A DNA stretch of 64,000 bases from AC-32 sp963765785 (GTDB taxonomy: Bacteria > Actinomycetota > Thermoleophilia > Gaiellales > Gaiellaceae): positions 1-64,000 of the forward strand of contig CAVXXW010000017.1 of assembly GCA_963765785.1 (NCBI GenBank), in the 5' to 3' direction. Shown here one piece after another: positions 8,037 through 16,180 of this stretch (positions within the stretch are counted from its first letter, which is position 1; the number at the start of each line of letters is the position of its first letter). Made by a program: the position numbers and the translations under genes. Below the pieces are notes generated by a model. It was not told the origin of the DNA, made no database searches, and worked only from the letters and a program-made list of their open reading frames with translations.

Positions 8037-9921
8037 TCGCGATCGCCTCCAGCCGCGGCTCTCGGAGCGCACCCGGCTCCCGCTCAACGTGGCGCTCGTG
8101 CCAGAGCGTGAACGCGAGCAGCCCCCAGAGCTGGCGCGAGAGATCCTCCTCGCCGCGCACGTGCCGGTCGAGCACCCGCGCGACGGCCTGCGGGTCGAAG
8201 TACCCCTGCCGCACGACGGTTTCGGCGCTCAGCGTCTCGCGAGCGAACGGCTCGAGGTCGCCGCGCAGCCAGGCCGCGGCGGGGATCGAGAACCCGCGCT
8301 TCTTGCCCCGGACGATCTGCTCCGGCACGAGCGGCGCAACCGCCTTGCGCAGCAGCACTTTCTTGCGGAAGCCGTTCACGCGGTGCTTGGCAGGCAGCGA
8401 GAAGGCGAAGCTCGTCACGGCCGGGTCGAGGAACGGCACGCGCGCCTCGAGGGAGTGCGCCATCGAGGCGCGATCGGTCTTCACGAGCAGGTCGTCCACG
8501 AGGTAGATGCCGAGGTCGACGTCCTGCAGCCGCGCGAGCAGCTCGGCGCCCACGGTCTCGGCGAAGCGCTCGCGGTAGAGATCGACCGGGTCGAAGCCGT
8601 GCCGGCGGCCGGTCAGCTCGGCGCGGGCTTCGGGCGAGAAGATCTCCTTCCAGGCGTGGTGGCGCTCGAGCGGTGGCAGCTGCGCGCCGCGGACGAAGCG
8701 CTTCGCCTTGTAATCGAAGCTCGCGCGGGCGCTCGAGCTCGGCAACCGCTCGACCACCGGGCGCGCAAGCCCGGCGAGCCCGCCGACGCGCTGGGCGAGC
8801 AGGTCGGCGACATACGTGTAGTAGCCGCCGAAGAGCTCGTCGCCGCCCTCCCCGGAGAGCGCGACCTTCACGTCCTCAGCGGCGAGCTGCGAGACAAGGT
8901 ACGTGGGCAGCGCAGACGAGTCGGCGAACGGCTCGTCGAAGGCGTCCGCGAGCGCGGGGAGGAGCAGCGCCGCGTCCGGGCGCAGGACGAGCTCGCGGTG
9001 GTGCGTCCCGTAGCGCTCGGCCACCAGACGCGCGTCGGAGAGCTCGTCGAACGAGCGCTCCTCGAAGCCGATCGAGAACGTCCGTACCGGCTCGCCCGTC
9101 TCCTCTGCCGCGAGCGCGGCGAGCGCCGAGGAGTCGATCCCGCCCGAGAGCAGGACGCCGACCGGCACGTCTGCCAGCAGGTGCGCCCGAACGGAGTCGC
9201 GAAGCCGCCCGCGCAGCTCCTCGAGAAGCTCGGACTCGTCGTCCTCGCGCAGCTCGCTCACGGGCGCCGGAGCCGGACGCGCGTATCGCTCCAGCCGCGT
9301 CTGCCCGCCCTCCCAGACGAGCACGTGCCCGGGCGGCAGCTTGCGCGCCTCCCGAAAGATCGTCAGCGGCGCGGGGATCGAGTTGAAGGCCAGGAACGCC
9401 TCGAGCGCGTCGAGGTCGATCTCGCCTCGCGGGAGCGAGCGCAGCTCCGACGCGAACTCGAGCCCGCCGTTCCCGGCACGGTAGTAGAGCGGCTTGATTC
9501 CGTAGCGGTCACGCGCGAGCACGAGCCGCTGCCGAGGCGCGTCCCAGAGCGCGACTGCGAACATGCCGCGCAGCCGCCGCGCGAAGGCCTCGCCCTCCTG
9601 CTCGTACAGGTGCACGAGCACCTCGGTGTCGCAGCTCGTGTGGAAGCGGTGGCCGGCGCGCTCCAGCTCGACGCGCAGCTCGGGGTAGTTGTAGAGCTCG
9701 CCGTTCTGGACGACGGTGACGGTGCCGTCCTCGTTCGCGATCGGCTGGTCGCCGCCGGCGAGGTCGATGATCGCCAGCCGCCGGGCCGCGAGGCCGACGG
9801 GCCCGTCGAGGAAGGTGCCGTCGCTGTCAGGCCCGCGGTGGACGAGCTTGGCGCTCATCCGCGCGAGGCGCTCCGGGTCGGCGGAGCCGCTCGTCGAGAC
9901 GATTCCGCAGATCCCGCACAT
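8032..9921 (-). CDS. asnB: Asparagine synthase (glutamine-hydrolysing)
   Basis: Converts aspartate, glutamine and ATP to asparagine, or amidates another carboxylate. The 629-residue length fits the family. The N-terminal class II glutaminase starts MCGICGIV with the Cys2 nucleophile and has NGELYNYPEL near 73 and the RGPDSDG region at 29-35. The C-terminal synthetase has the PP-loop SGGIDSS at 259-265. Twelve bases separate it from the upstream sugar transferase gene, so it is in a glycan operon. There, such paralogues often amidate uronic acids or act in exopolysaccharide modification instead of making free asparagine. A second, unrelated asparagine synthetase (asnA) lies at 57776. Confidence 0.9.
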   Translation of the reverse strand: MCGICGIVSTSGSADPERLARMSAKLVHRGPDSDGTFLDGPVGLAARRLAIIDLAGGDQPIANEDGTVTVVQNGELYNYPELRVELERAGHRFHTSCDTEVLVHLYEQEGEAFARRLRGMFAVALWDAPRQRLVLARDRYGIKPLYYRAGNGGLEFASELRSLPRGEIDLDALEAFLAFNSIPAPLTIFREARKLPPGHVLVWEGGQTRLERYARPAPAPVSELREDDESELLEELRGRLRDSVRAHLLADVPVGVLLSGGIDSSALAALAAEETGEPVRTFSIGFEERSFDELSDARLVAERYGTHHRELVLRPDAALLLPALADAFDEPFADSSALPTYLVSQLAAEDVKVALSGEGGDELFGGYYTYVADLLAQRVGGLAGLARPVVERLPSSSARASFDYKAKRFVRGAQLPPLERHHAWKEIFSPEARAELTGRRHGFDPVDLYRERFAETVGAELLARLQDVDLGIYLVDDLLVKTDRASMAHSLEARVPFLDPAVTSFAFSLPAKHRVNGFRKKVLLRKAVAPLVPEQIVRGKKRGFSIPAAAWLRGDLEPFARETLSAETVVRQGYFDPQAVARVLDRHVRGEEDLSRQLWGLLAFTLWHERHVEREPGALREPRLEAIAS

Positions 9922-9933
9922 CGGCGTCCGAGT

Positions 9934-10620
9934 CTAGTGGTCGCTCTTGACCAAGCTGCGGAGCGTCTGGCCGAGGATGCGGACGGCCGTCGAAACGAGC
10001 GTGCGCAGGTAGAGCGGCACCGAGCGGTCGGCGATCCACTCGAGGTCGTGCGCGAGCTTCTCGGCCATCGAGGTTTCGTAGCCGCGTCGCACCTGGGCGA
10101 AGCCGGTCAGCCCGGGCCGGACGACGAGGCGCTGCCAGTACGCCGGCAGCTCGGACGCAAGCTGCTCGAAGAAGCGTGGGCGGATCGGGCGCGGCCCGAC
10201 GAGGCTCATGTCGCCGCGGAGCACGTTCCAAAGCTGCGGCAACTCGTCGAGCTGCGCCGCGCGGAGGCGACGGCCGAGGCCGGTCGTCTCCTCGCGGGTG
10301 CGGAGCACGAGCTCCTCGCCGAGGTACGGGCCGAGCCGCTCCTCGGCCCCGGCGCGGAGCGTGCGGAACTTCAGCATGTTGAAGATCCGCCCGTCGCGGC
10401 CGACGCGGGGACCGCGGTAGAGCAGCGGCCGCCCGCTGGTGAGCAGGACGGCGAGGGCGATCAGGCCGATGAGCGGCGAGAAGACGAGCAGGAAGAACCC
10501 GCAGAGGAGCACGTCGAGCGTGCGCAGCTCCAGGTCGACGCGGCGCTTCGGCGACCCGCGTACCATGGTGGAGAAGCGCTCCACGAACGAGTCGCTCGGC
10601 CTCGGCTGCGAAGCGGCCAC
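9934..10620 (-). CDS. Undecaprenyl-phosphate sugar-1-phosphate transferase (WbaP/WcaJ C-terminal type)
   Basis: Bacterial sugar transferase that loads the first sugar-phosphate onto undecaprenyl phosphate at the membrane. It has a reentrant N-terminal hydrophobic helix (LDVLLCGFFLLVFSPLIGLI), then GPRVGRDGRIFNMLKFRTL, LDELPQLWNVLRGDMSLVGP and RPGLTGFAQVRRG. It is the short, 228-residue form without the extra membrane domain. GTG 10620 is chosen because TAGCAT lies seven bases upstream; TTG 10626 would overlap that box, and ATG 10566 is also possible. First gene of the leftward operon with asnB. Confidence 0.88.
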   Translation of the reverse strand: MAASQPRPSDSFVERFSTMVRGSPKRRVDLELRTLDVLLCGFFLLVFSPLIGLIALAVLLTSGRPLLYRGPRVGRDGRIFNMLKFRTLRAGAEERLGPYLGEELVLRTREETTGLGRRLRAAQLDELPQLWNVLRGDMSLVGPRPIRPRFFEQLASELPAYWQRLVVRPGLTGFAQVRRGYETSMAEKLAHDLEWIADRSVPLYLRTLVSTAVRILGQTLRSLVKSDH

Positions 10621-10627
10621 AGGCAAG

Positions 10628-10633
10628 ATGCTA
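10628..10633 (-). promoter_or_regulatory. Candidate -10 element TAGCAT
   Basis: Read on the minus strand, TAGCAT ends 7 nt before GTG 10620 of the sugar transferase gene. The spacing implies a leaderless or near-leaderless transcript. Confidence 0.4.
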
Positions 10634-10689
10634 GAGCGTTCGCGCCGAGCCGCCGACCCCCTCCACCCCCTGGCGCTCGTGGGGCACCC

Positions 10690-10810
10690 CTAAGCGAGGC
10701 CCGGGGCTGCGTCCAATGCGATCGACCGGTCGTCGCAGACGGATGGGCGGGCGCAGCCCGCACATCCTGAGGGCGGCACCGCAAGCGGCGCCTCAGCCAC
10801 CACCCAGCCG
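10690..10810. repeat. Intergenic region rich in inverted repeats
   Basis: This gap separates two divergent genes. It contains GGGCTGCG (about 10703) paired with CGCAGCCC (about 10753), the nested self-complementary CGATCGACCGGTCGTCG, and GGCACCGC-AA-GCGGCGCC at about 10775-10793. Because both flanks are gene starts, these are not terminators. A 15-base core (GGCTGCGTCCAATGCG) resembles GGCCGCGTCCAGTCG in the 16181-16338 palindrome. No coding potential is seen. Confidence 0.4.
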
Positions 10811-10875
10811 CGATCGTATCGGCGAAATTCGCACGGATGTGTCACGGAATCGTGCCGTGAGTGTGACTTTGAGCG

Positions 10876-10890
10876 ATAAGCTCTGCTTAT
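10876..10890. promoter_or_regulatory. LysR-type operator ATAAGC-TCT-GCTTAT
   Basis: Perfect 6-bp arms with a 3-bp spacer. It contains the LysR T-N11-A pattern (T 10877, A 10889) and overlaps the ATG of the LysR gene and the GATAAG -10-like box (10875-10880). This suggests direct autorepression. Confidence 0.6.
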
Positions 10891-11779
10891 GGATACGCGT
10901 CAGCTCGCTGCGTTCTGCGCGGTCGTCGAGCGCAAGAGCTTCTCGCAGGCCGCCGAGCGACTCGGCGTGACGCAGCCGGCGGTGAGCCTGCAGGTGCGCT
11001 CGCTCGAGAAGCGGCTCGGGCGACAGCTGCTCGACCGCTCTGGTCGCCGCGTCGAGCCCACGGAGGCCGGCCTCGCGCTGTATCGCGGCGCCCAGCGGAT
11101 GCTGCAGCTCGAGGAGCAGCTGGTCGAGGAGCTCGAGGCCGAGGCCGGCGGCGAGCTCACCGGCACCCTGGCCGTCGGCGCCTCCACCGGCCCCGGGAGC
11201 ACGGTGGTCCCGGTCCTACTCTGCGAGTTCCAGCGCGCGAACCCGGGCGTCGCGGTCTCGCTCTCAATCTCCGACACGCAGAGCGTGGTCGAGCGGGTGG
11301 CGGAGCGCGAGCTCGAGCTCGGCGTCGTCGGGGCGGCACGCCGCCATCGCGGCGTGGTCTTCGAGCCGTTCTTCCGCGACGAGGTCGTCCTCGCCGTGCC
11401 GCCCGGTCACCGCTTCGCCGGCCGGACGGTCGAGCTCGGCGAGCTGCGCGAGGAGCCGCTGATCGTGATGCAAGAGGGCGCCGGCGTCCGGCAGGTGATC
11501 GAGGACGAGCTGCGCGCGGCCGGCACGCGGCTGCGCGACCTCGAGCCGCAACTCGAGCTCGGCCTGCAGGAGTCGGTGAAAGCAGCGGTCACCGCCGGCT
11601 ACGGCGTTACGTTCATCTCCCGCGCCGCGATCGAGCCCGACCTCGTCGCGGGCACTCTCGCTACTGCCCGCCTGAAAGGGCTCGATCCCGCGCGGCAGAT
11701 CTCGGTCGTGCGCTCGGCCGGCCGCTCTCCCACCCGCGCAGCCGAGGCGTTCCTCGCGTTCGCGCGGGAGCGGCTGTGA
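10889..11779 (+). CDS. LysR family transcriptional regulator
   Basis: 296 residues. The N-terminal winged helix-turn-helix is clear (MDTRQLAAFCAVVERKSF, AAERLGVTQPAVSLQVRSLE). A linker helix and a periplasmic-binding-protein-like effector domain follow, with the LSISDT and QEGAGVRQVIEDELRAAG segments. The N-terminus is close to the CysB/CysL/selenium-associated branch, which suits the sulfate-assimilation genes a few kilobases downstream. It overlaps the next dehydrogenase gene by four bases (GTGA), so the two are co-transcribed. Effector unknown; a sulfur or carboxylate metabolite is my guess. Confidence 0.85.
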   Translation: MDTRQLAAFCAVVERKSFSQAAERLGVTQPAVSLQVRSLEKRLGRQLLDRSGRRVEPTEAGLALYRGAQRMLQLEEQLVEELEAEAGGELTGTLAVGASTGPGSTVVPVLLCEFQRANPGVAVSLSISDTQSVVERVAERELELGVVGAARRHRGVVFEPFFRDEVVLAVPPGHRFAGRTVELGELREEPLIVMQEGAGVRQVIEDELRAAGTRLRDLEPQLELGLQESVKAAVTAGYGVTFISRAAIEPDLVAGTLATARLKGLDPARQISVVRSAGRSPTRAAEAFLAFARERL

Positions 11780-12738
11780 TCGTTCGCTGGGGCCTCGACG
11801 AGCTCGACGAGCTGCTGCGGGAGGTCGGGATCGAGCGTCCGTACGCGATCGCGAGCGACCGTTGGGCGAACCTGCCGCTGCGGACGACCGGCCGCTGGAG
11901 CGAGGTGCCGACCGACCGGATCGCGGATGTCGCGGAGGGGGCGGCAGACGCCGACGGCCTGCTCGCCGTGGGCGGCGGGAGCGCGATCGACCTCGCCAAG
12001 GCGGTCTCGGCCGAGACCGGGCTGCCGGTCGTCTCGGTGCCCACGACGTACTCCGGTTCGGAGTGGACCCAGTTCTTCGGCGTCCGCGACCCCGACCGCC
12101 GGATGAAGGGCGGCGGGGTCGGCGCGCACCTCGCCGGCATCGTCTACGAGCCGCGCCTCACGGTCGATCTGCCACGTGAGGAGAGCGGCGGGACGGCCCT
12201 CAACGCGCTGGCCCACTCCGCCGAGGCGCTGTATGTGGCCGGACACAACCCGGACGGCGACCGTGAGGCGCTGACGGGCGCTCGGCTGATCGGCGAGAAC
12301 CTGCCGCGGGTGCTCGAGGACGGCCACGACCTCGAGGCTCGCGCGCGCCTGCTCGAGGGCGCGCAGCACGCCGGCGCTGCGCTCGGATCGGCGGGTCTCG
12401 CGTTAGGGCACGCGATGGCGCAAGCGATCGGCGGCCGCTACGGGATCGCGCACGGCGCCGCGAACGCGCTCTGCCTGCCGCCGGCACTCCGGTTCAACGA
12501 GCCCGTCGCTAGCGAGGCGATCGCGCGCTTCGGCGAAGCGCTCCAGGCCGACGACCCACCGGCGCGCGTCGAGGAGCTCGCTGGCCTGGTCGGCTTCTCG
12601 CGGCTGCGCGACCTCGGTGTGCCGGAGGACGAGCTCGGCGAGGTCGCCGAGGCGACGGTCGTGCGTGCCGGCGCGAAGGCCAACCCTCGGCCGGCGAGCG
12701 CCGCGGAGGTAACCGAGCTCTTCCGTTCGATCTGGTAG
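11776..12738 (+). CDS. Iron-containing alcohol dehydrogenase family, maleylacetate-reductase-like
   Basis: 320 residues, NAD(P)-binding GGGSAIDLAKAV near 65-77 and PTTYSGSEWT near 90. In the metal-ligand region the usual Asp is Asn (ALNALAHSAEAL), as in maleylacetate reductases, which work without iron; the histidines in GHAMAQ and HGAANALCLP remain. Such enzymes reduce an enol-oxo-diacid. The partner LysR and the nearby fumarate-like enzymes suggest a C4 or sulfonate dicarboxylate-like substrate, but no ring-cleavage gene for a classic maleylacetate pathway is present here. Confidence 0.75.
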   Translation: MIVRWGLDELDELLREVGIERPYAIASDRWANLPLRTTGRWSEVPTDRIADVAEGAADADGLLAVGGGSAIDLAKAVSAETGLPVVSVPTTYSGSEWTQFFGVRDPDRRMKGGGVGAHLAGIVYEPRLTVDLPREESGGTALNALAHSAEALYVAGHNPDGDREALTGARLIGENLPRVLEDGHDLEARARLLEGAQHAGAALGSAGLALGHAMAQAIGGRYGIAHGAANALCLPPALRFNEPVASEAIARFGEALQADDPPARVEELAGLVGFSRLRDLGVPEDELGEVAEATVVRAGAKANPRPASAAEVTELFRSIW

Positions 12739-12739
12739 C

Positions 12740-13063
12740 TCAGCAGGGGCCGGCCGCGGCGGTGCCGCCCGGGCCGTCCAGGTGCGACGAGGCGTCCTGG
12801 ATGCAGTAGGAGCTCGCGTCCGCGCGGACGAGCGTGACGCCGAAGCCGCCGAGCGACGCGCCTGCGTACGTCCCGTTCAGCGCGTGGTGGGCCTCGAGCT
12901 CGGTCTGCGCCTGCTGGAACGAGACGCCGGACGCCGACTGCTGGGCCTGTGCGATCTCCTGCGAGGTCGTGCGGTCGTTCGAGCCCGAGCGCTGCGCGGT
13001 CAGCATCCAGCCGACGACCAGCAGCGTGACGAGCAGCGACACAAGTGAGAGGCCGCGGACCAT
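12740..13063 (-). CDS. Small membrane-anchored secreted protein, pilin-like fold suspected
   Basis: 107 residues. One N-terminal helix (LSLVSLLVTLLVVGWMLTA) is followed by a short Gln-rich coiled stretch and a globular end with two cysteines (SYCIQDASSHL and the terminal C). The segment LEAHHALNGTYAGASLGGFGV resembles the alphaD region of type IV pilins/pseudopilins (a short helix then NGTYAG). No prepilin peptidase motif is evident. It sits tail to tail with the dehydrogenase gene (stops one base apart). Function unknown. Confidence 0.55.
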   Translation of the reverse strand: MVRGLSLVSLLVTLLVVGWMLTAQRSGSNDRTTSQEIAQAQQSASGVSFQQAQTELEAHHALNGTYAGASLGGFGVTLVRADASSYCIQDASSHLDGPGGTAAAGPC

Positions 13064-13094
13064 GCCCCGAAGATCGGCACGGCGGCGCGAAAGC

Positions 13095-14009
13095 TCAAGC
13101 TGGGCGCACGGCCACGAACGAGAGCACCGTCACGCCGAGGTCGTCCTCGGAGTAGCCGCGGAAGCGCTCGGCCAGCGGCAGCGAGCGCAGCTCGGCGCGA
13201 CCTTCGTCGCTCGGTCCCGACGGCCGCTCGACCACGAGCTCGAAGCCCGCGTCGCGCACGAGCTGCAGGTAGTCCGGGGAGCGGAGCCGGTTCTGGTGGT
13301 GGAGCGGGGAGTTGACGATGCTCCACGTTCGGTCGGAGAAGCGCAGGAAGTTGTAGCGCGAGAGGCTCCGGTCGAAGTACGCGTAGTGGTCCTGCAGGTC
13401 GATGCGGCAGCTGAACGCCCCTTCGGGCCGCAGCAGCCGGTGGCACTCGCGGAAGATCAGCGCCAGGTCGTCGCCGGGGATGTGCTCGCAGGTGTCCGTG
13501 CTCGAGACGAAGTCGACCGAGCTCTCGGGCAGGCCCGTGTCGCGCGCGTCGCACGGAGCGAGGTAGCGGATGCCGAAGCGCGACTCGAGCTCGTCGACGC
13601 CTGCGATCGGGCCGCCGGGCGGCCGCAGCTCGCGCTGCGCCTGTTGCTCGAGCTCCGGACGTAGCCGCTCGAACGAGGCGATCGTGTCGTTCAGAAGCTC
13701 GACGCGGGCGCTCGGGCGGATGTCGACGAGCACCTGCTTGCCGACGCCGAGCAGGGAGTACGCGATCGGGATCGCGAGGTCCCAGCCGGCGCCGAACTCG
13801 TAGAAGGTTGCCTGCTCCCGCGGCACGCTCGGCCCGTGCGCCTGGTAGGCGTCGAGGTGCTGGAGCGCACGCGAGAACTTCTGCCGCAGCGCCTTGTCGC
13901 CGGCCGGGAGCGACCGGAGCACGCGCCTCTGGAAGACGTAGTTGAGCTGCTCGCCCTGCGGCACCGCGCCGAGCCCGCGCTGCAGGGCGGCTTTCGCGAG
14001 CCATCGCAT
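13095..14009 (-). CDS. Class I SAM-dependent methyltransferase
   Basis: 304 residues. SAM motif I is FYEFGAGWDLAIPIAYSLLG with VLVDIRP as the acidic-strand end; later SVDFVSSTDTCEHIPGDDL (motif post I / Methyltransf_11) and ECHRLLRPEGAFSCRIDL. The C-terminal part has the aromatic-rich FLRFSDRTWSIVN. Such proteins in polysaccharide regions often methylate sugars or lipid-linked glycans. It starts at ATG 14009, divergent from the flavoprotein operon, with TATGCT nine bases upstream on the minus strand (14019-14024). Substrate unknown. Confidence 0.75.
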   Translation of the reverse strand: MRWLAKAALQRGLGAVPQGEQLNYVFQRRVLRSLPAGDKALRQKFSRALQHLDAYQAHGPSVPREQATFYEFGAGWDLAIPIAYSLLGVGKQVLVDIRPSARVELLNDTIASFERLRPELEQQAQRELRPPGGPIAGVDELESRFGIRYLAPCDARDTGLPESSVDFVSSTDTCEHIPGDDLALIFRECHRLLRPEGAFSCRIDLQDHYAYFDRSLSRYNFLRFSDRTWSIVNSPLHHQNRLRSPDYLQLVRDAGFELVVERPSGPSDEGRAELRSLPLAERFRGYSEDDLGVTVLSFVAVRPA

Positions 14010-14018
14010 CGGCGGGCG

Positions 14019-14024
14019 AGCATA
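14019..14024 (-). promoter_or_regulatory. Candidate -10 element TATGCT
   Basis: Minus-strand TATGCT ends 9 nt before the methyltransferase ATG at 14009, a leaderless-type spacing. Confidence 0.35.
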
Positions 14025-14049
14025 GCCTTCGCTCGTGCGATAAGTCGTT

Positions 14050-14066
14050 CTAATGTCTGAGATTAG
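14050..14066. promoter_or_regulatory. Inverted repeat CTAAT-N7-ATTAG before the fumarase/sulfur operon
   Basis: Perfect 5-bp arms around GTCTGAG, just upstream of the flavoprotein start (14073). It overlaps a -10-like TAGGGT (14064-14069). An ATAAG half-site like that of the LysR operator lies at 14040-14044. Likely an operator; the bound protein is unknown. Confidence 0.45.
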
Positions 14067-14072
14067 GGTACG

Positions 14073-15287
14073 ATGCGCGCCGTGGCCGAACGGGTCTCAT
14101 TCGACGTGCTCGTCGTCGGCAGCGGCGCCTCGGGCCTCGCAGCGGCACTCTCGGCGGAGCGCGCGGGCGCCCGCGTCGCGCTGGTGACGAAGGGCGCGCT
14201 CCAGTCGTGCAACTCGGCAAAGGCGCAGGGCGGCATCCAGGCGGCGTTCGGCGAGGACGACTCGCCTGCCCAACATGCCGAGGACGTCTGGCAGAGCTCG
14301 CACGAGACCGCGAACCGCGCGCTCGTCGAGGTGCTCACGGGCGAGGCACCGGGGGCGATCCACTGGCTCGAGGAGCAGGGCGTCGAGTTCACGCGCGAGA
14401 ACGGCGGCTACCGCCTGGCGCGCTGCGGCGGCTCGACCCGCAAGCGGCTGCTCCAGGTCGGCGACCGAACCGGCCACGCGATCACCACCGCCCTGCGCGA
14501 CGCCTTCACCGGCTCCGGCGGCGAGTCCTTTCCGAACGCGCCGCTCGTCGAGCTCGAGGAGACCGAGAACGGCTGGGTCGCGACCTGCCGCCGCAAGAGC
14601 CGCGACGAGCTCGTGATCGAGGCCGGCGCCGTCGTGCTCGCTGCCGGCGGGCGCTGCTACCGCGAGGCCGAGGAGCGCGGCGAGCTCTCGACGAACCATC
14701 CCGGCGCCACCGGCGAGGTGACGCAGATCGCAGTCGCCCTCGGCGCCGAGCTCCGTGACTTCGACGCGCTCCAGTACCACCCGAACGGCGGCGCCTGGCC
14801 GCCGACGATGCAGGGCTACTCGATCCCGGAGACGACGCGTGCGTACGGAGCGACGCTGCTGAACGCCGACGGCGAGGAGTTCACCGACCCCCTCGGCCCG
14901 CGCGACGCCGTCTCGCAGGCGATCTTCGAGGAGGTCGACGCGGGCCGCGGCGTCGAGACGCCGGACGGCCGCCCCGCGGTCTACCTCGACACGACGCGCA
15001 TCGCGGAGCACGACGCGGAGATCTCGCTCCCCTACATGCTGCGGCGCTACCGTTCCGCCGGCATCGACCCCCTGCGGGAGCCGATCCTCACCTTCCCGGT
15101 CCTGCACTACCAGAACGGAGGCCTCGTGATCGACGAGCACGGCGAGACGACGCTGCCCGGCCTCTACGCCTGCGGCGAGATCGCCGGCGGCACGCACGGG
15201 CGCAACCGGATGATGGGCAACAGTCTGCTCGAGTGCACCGTCTTCGGCCGCCGCGCTGGCACCGCCGCGGCGGGGAGGGCCGCATGA
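14073..15287 (+). CDS. FAD-binding oxidoreductase, fumarate reductase/L-aspartate oxidase type
   Basis: 404 residues. The Rossmann FAD motif VLVVGSGASGLAAALSAERAG is followed by SAKAQGGIQAAFG (family FAD/dicarboxylate region), the active-site segment DALQYHPNGG, and GLYACGEIAGGTHGRNRMMG near the C-terminus. It lacks the long C-terminal helical domain of SdhA and NadB, so it ends just after the FAD site. The family oxidises or reduces the C2-C3 bond of succinate/fumarate-like acids. Start ATG 14073 or in-frame GTG 14082. It overlaps the fumarase alpha gene by four bases, so product and substrate are probably shared. No nadA/nadC is nearby, which argues against NAD synthesis. Confidence 0.8.
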   Translation: MRAVAERVSFDVLVVGSGASGLAAALSAERAGARVALVTKGALQSCNSAKAQGGIQAAFGEDDSPAQHAEDVWQSSHETANRALVEVLTGEAPGAIHWLEEQGVEFTRENGGYRLARCGGSTRKRLLQVGDRTGHAITTALRDAFTGSGGESFPNAPLVELEETENGWVATCRRKSRDELVIEAGAVVLAAGGRCYREAEERGELSTNHPGATGEVTQIAVALGAELRDFDALQYHPNGGAWPPTMQGYSIPETTRAYGATLLNADGEEFTDPLGPRDAVSQAIFEEVDAGRGVETPDGRPAVYLDTTRIAEHDAEISLPYMLRRYRSAGIDPLREPILTFPVLHYQNGGLVIDEHGETTLPGLYACGEIAGGTHGRNRMMGNSLLECTVFGRRAGTAAAGRAA

Positions 15288-16180
15288 GCACGGTTGCCAC
15301 GGACATCCAGCAAGCGGTCGAGGACGCTGCGGCGCACCTCTACGTCTGGGCGCTGAAGGACATCCCGCAGGACCTACGCGACGCGCTCGTCGACGCGCAG
15401 CAGCGCGAGACCTCGGTTCCGGGCAAGCGCGTGCTCGACACGATCGTCAAGAACGTCCAGGTCGCCGACGACCAGAACAACCTCGTCTGCCAGGACACCG
15501 GCATCGCGGTCTACACCTGCCGGGTCGGCGAGCACTTCCCGCTCCATCCGGCGCGAATCTACGAGGCGCTGAGGGCCGGCACCGAGCGCGCGACGCTGGA
15601 GCACCCGCTGCGCTCGAACGCCGTTCACACGATCACGCGCGAGAACACGGGCGCGAATGTCGGCTACCGACTGCCGATCGTGCACTGGGAGTTCATCCCC
15701 GACTGGGACGGCATGGACGTCAAGTGCGTGCCCAAGGGCTCGGGCTCCGAGAACATGAGCTTCCTGAAGATGTGCGTCCCCGCCGACGGCGTGAAGGGGA
15801 TCAAGCAGTTCGTGCTCGAGTCGATCGTCGGCGCCGGCGGCAAGCCGTGCCCGCCCGGGATCGTCGGGGTCGGCATCGGCGGCTCGGCCGACTACGCGAT
15901 GTACCTCGCCAAGGAGGCGATCGCCCGTCCCATCGGCACGCGCAACTCCGATCCGATCGTGGCGGAGCTCGAAGACGAGCTGATGGGCCTGCTGAACGAG
16001 ACCGGGATCGGGCCGATGGGCCTCGGCGGCGACGTGACCGTCCTCAACTGCCACATCGAGCACGCGGACACGCACATGACCCTCAACCCGGTCGCGGTGA
16101 ACTACCAGTGCTGGGCCGCACGGCGAGCGTCCGTCCATGTCGGCGCCGACGGCTCCGTCGACTTCGACCGGGAGGCCTAG
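15284..16180 (+). CDS. Class I fumarate hydratase-type hydro-lyase, alpha subunit
   Basis: 298 residues, family of FumA N-terminal/TtdA/two-subunit fumarases with an oxygen-sensitive [4Fe-4S] cluster. Seen: LVCQDTGIAVYTC (cluster Cys at about 69), LKMCVPADGVKGIKQF (about 164), GGKPCPPGIVGVGIGG (about 189), and VTVLNCHIEHADTHM. Adds or removes water on a malate/tartrate-like hydroxy acid. ATG 15284 overlaps the flavoprotein stop. The beta subunit follows after an unusual 158-bp palindrome. Fumarate is the default substrate; a sulfolactate-type analogue is possible given the next gene. Confidence 0.88.
   Translation: MSTVATDIQQAVEDAAAHLYVWALKDIPQDLRDALVDAQQRETSVPGKRVLDTIVKNVQVADDQNNLVCQDTGIAVYTCRVGEHFPLHPARIYEALRAGTERATLEHPLRSNAVHTITRENTGANVGYRLPIVHWEFIPDWDGMDVKCVPKGSGSENMSFLKMCVPADGVKGIKQFVLESIVGAGGKPCPPGIVGVGIGGSADYAMYLAKEAIARPIGTRNSDPIVAELEDELMGLLNETGIGPMGLGGDVTVLNCHIEHADTHMTLNPVAVNYQCWAARRASVHVGADGSVDFDREA

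Noticed and set aside
7573..10770. Very long plus-strand open frame (about 1065 codons) over asnB and the sugar transferase
   Set aside because: It is antisense to two clear genes, Arg/Glu-rich without any domain, and typical of high-GC shadow frames.
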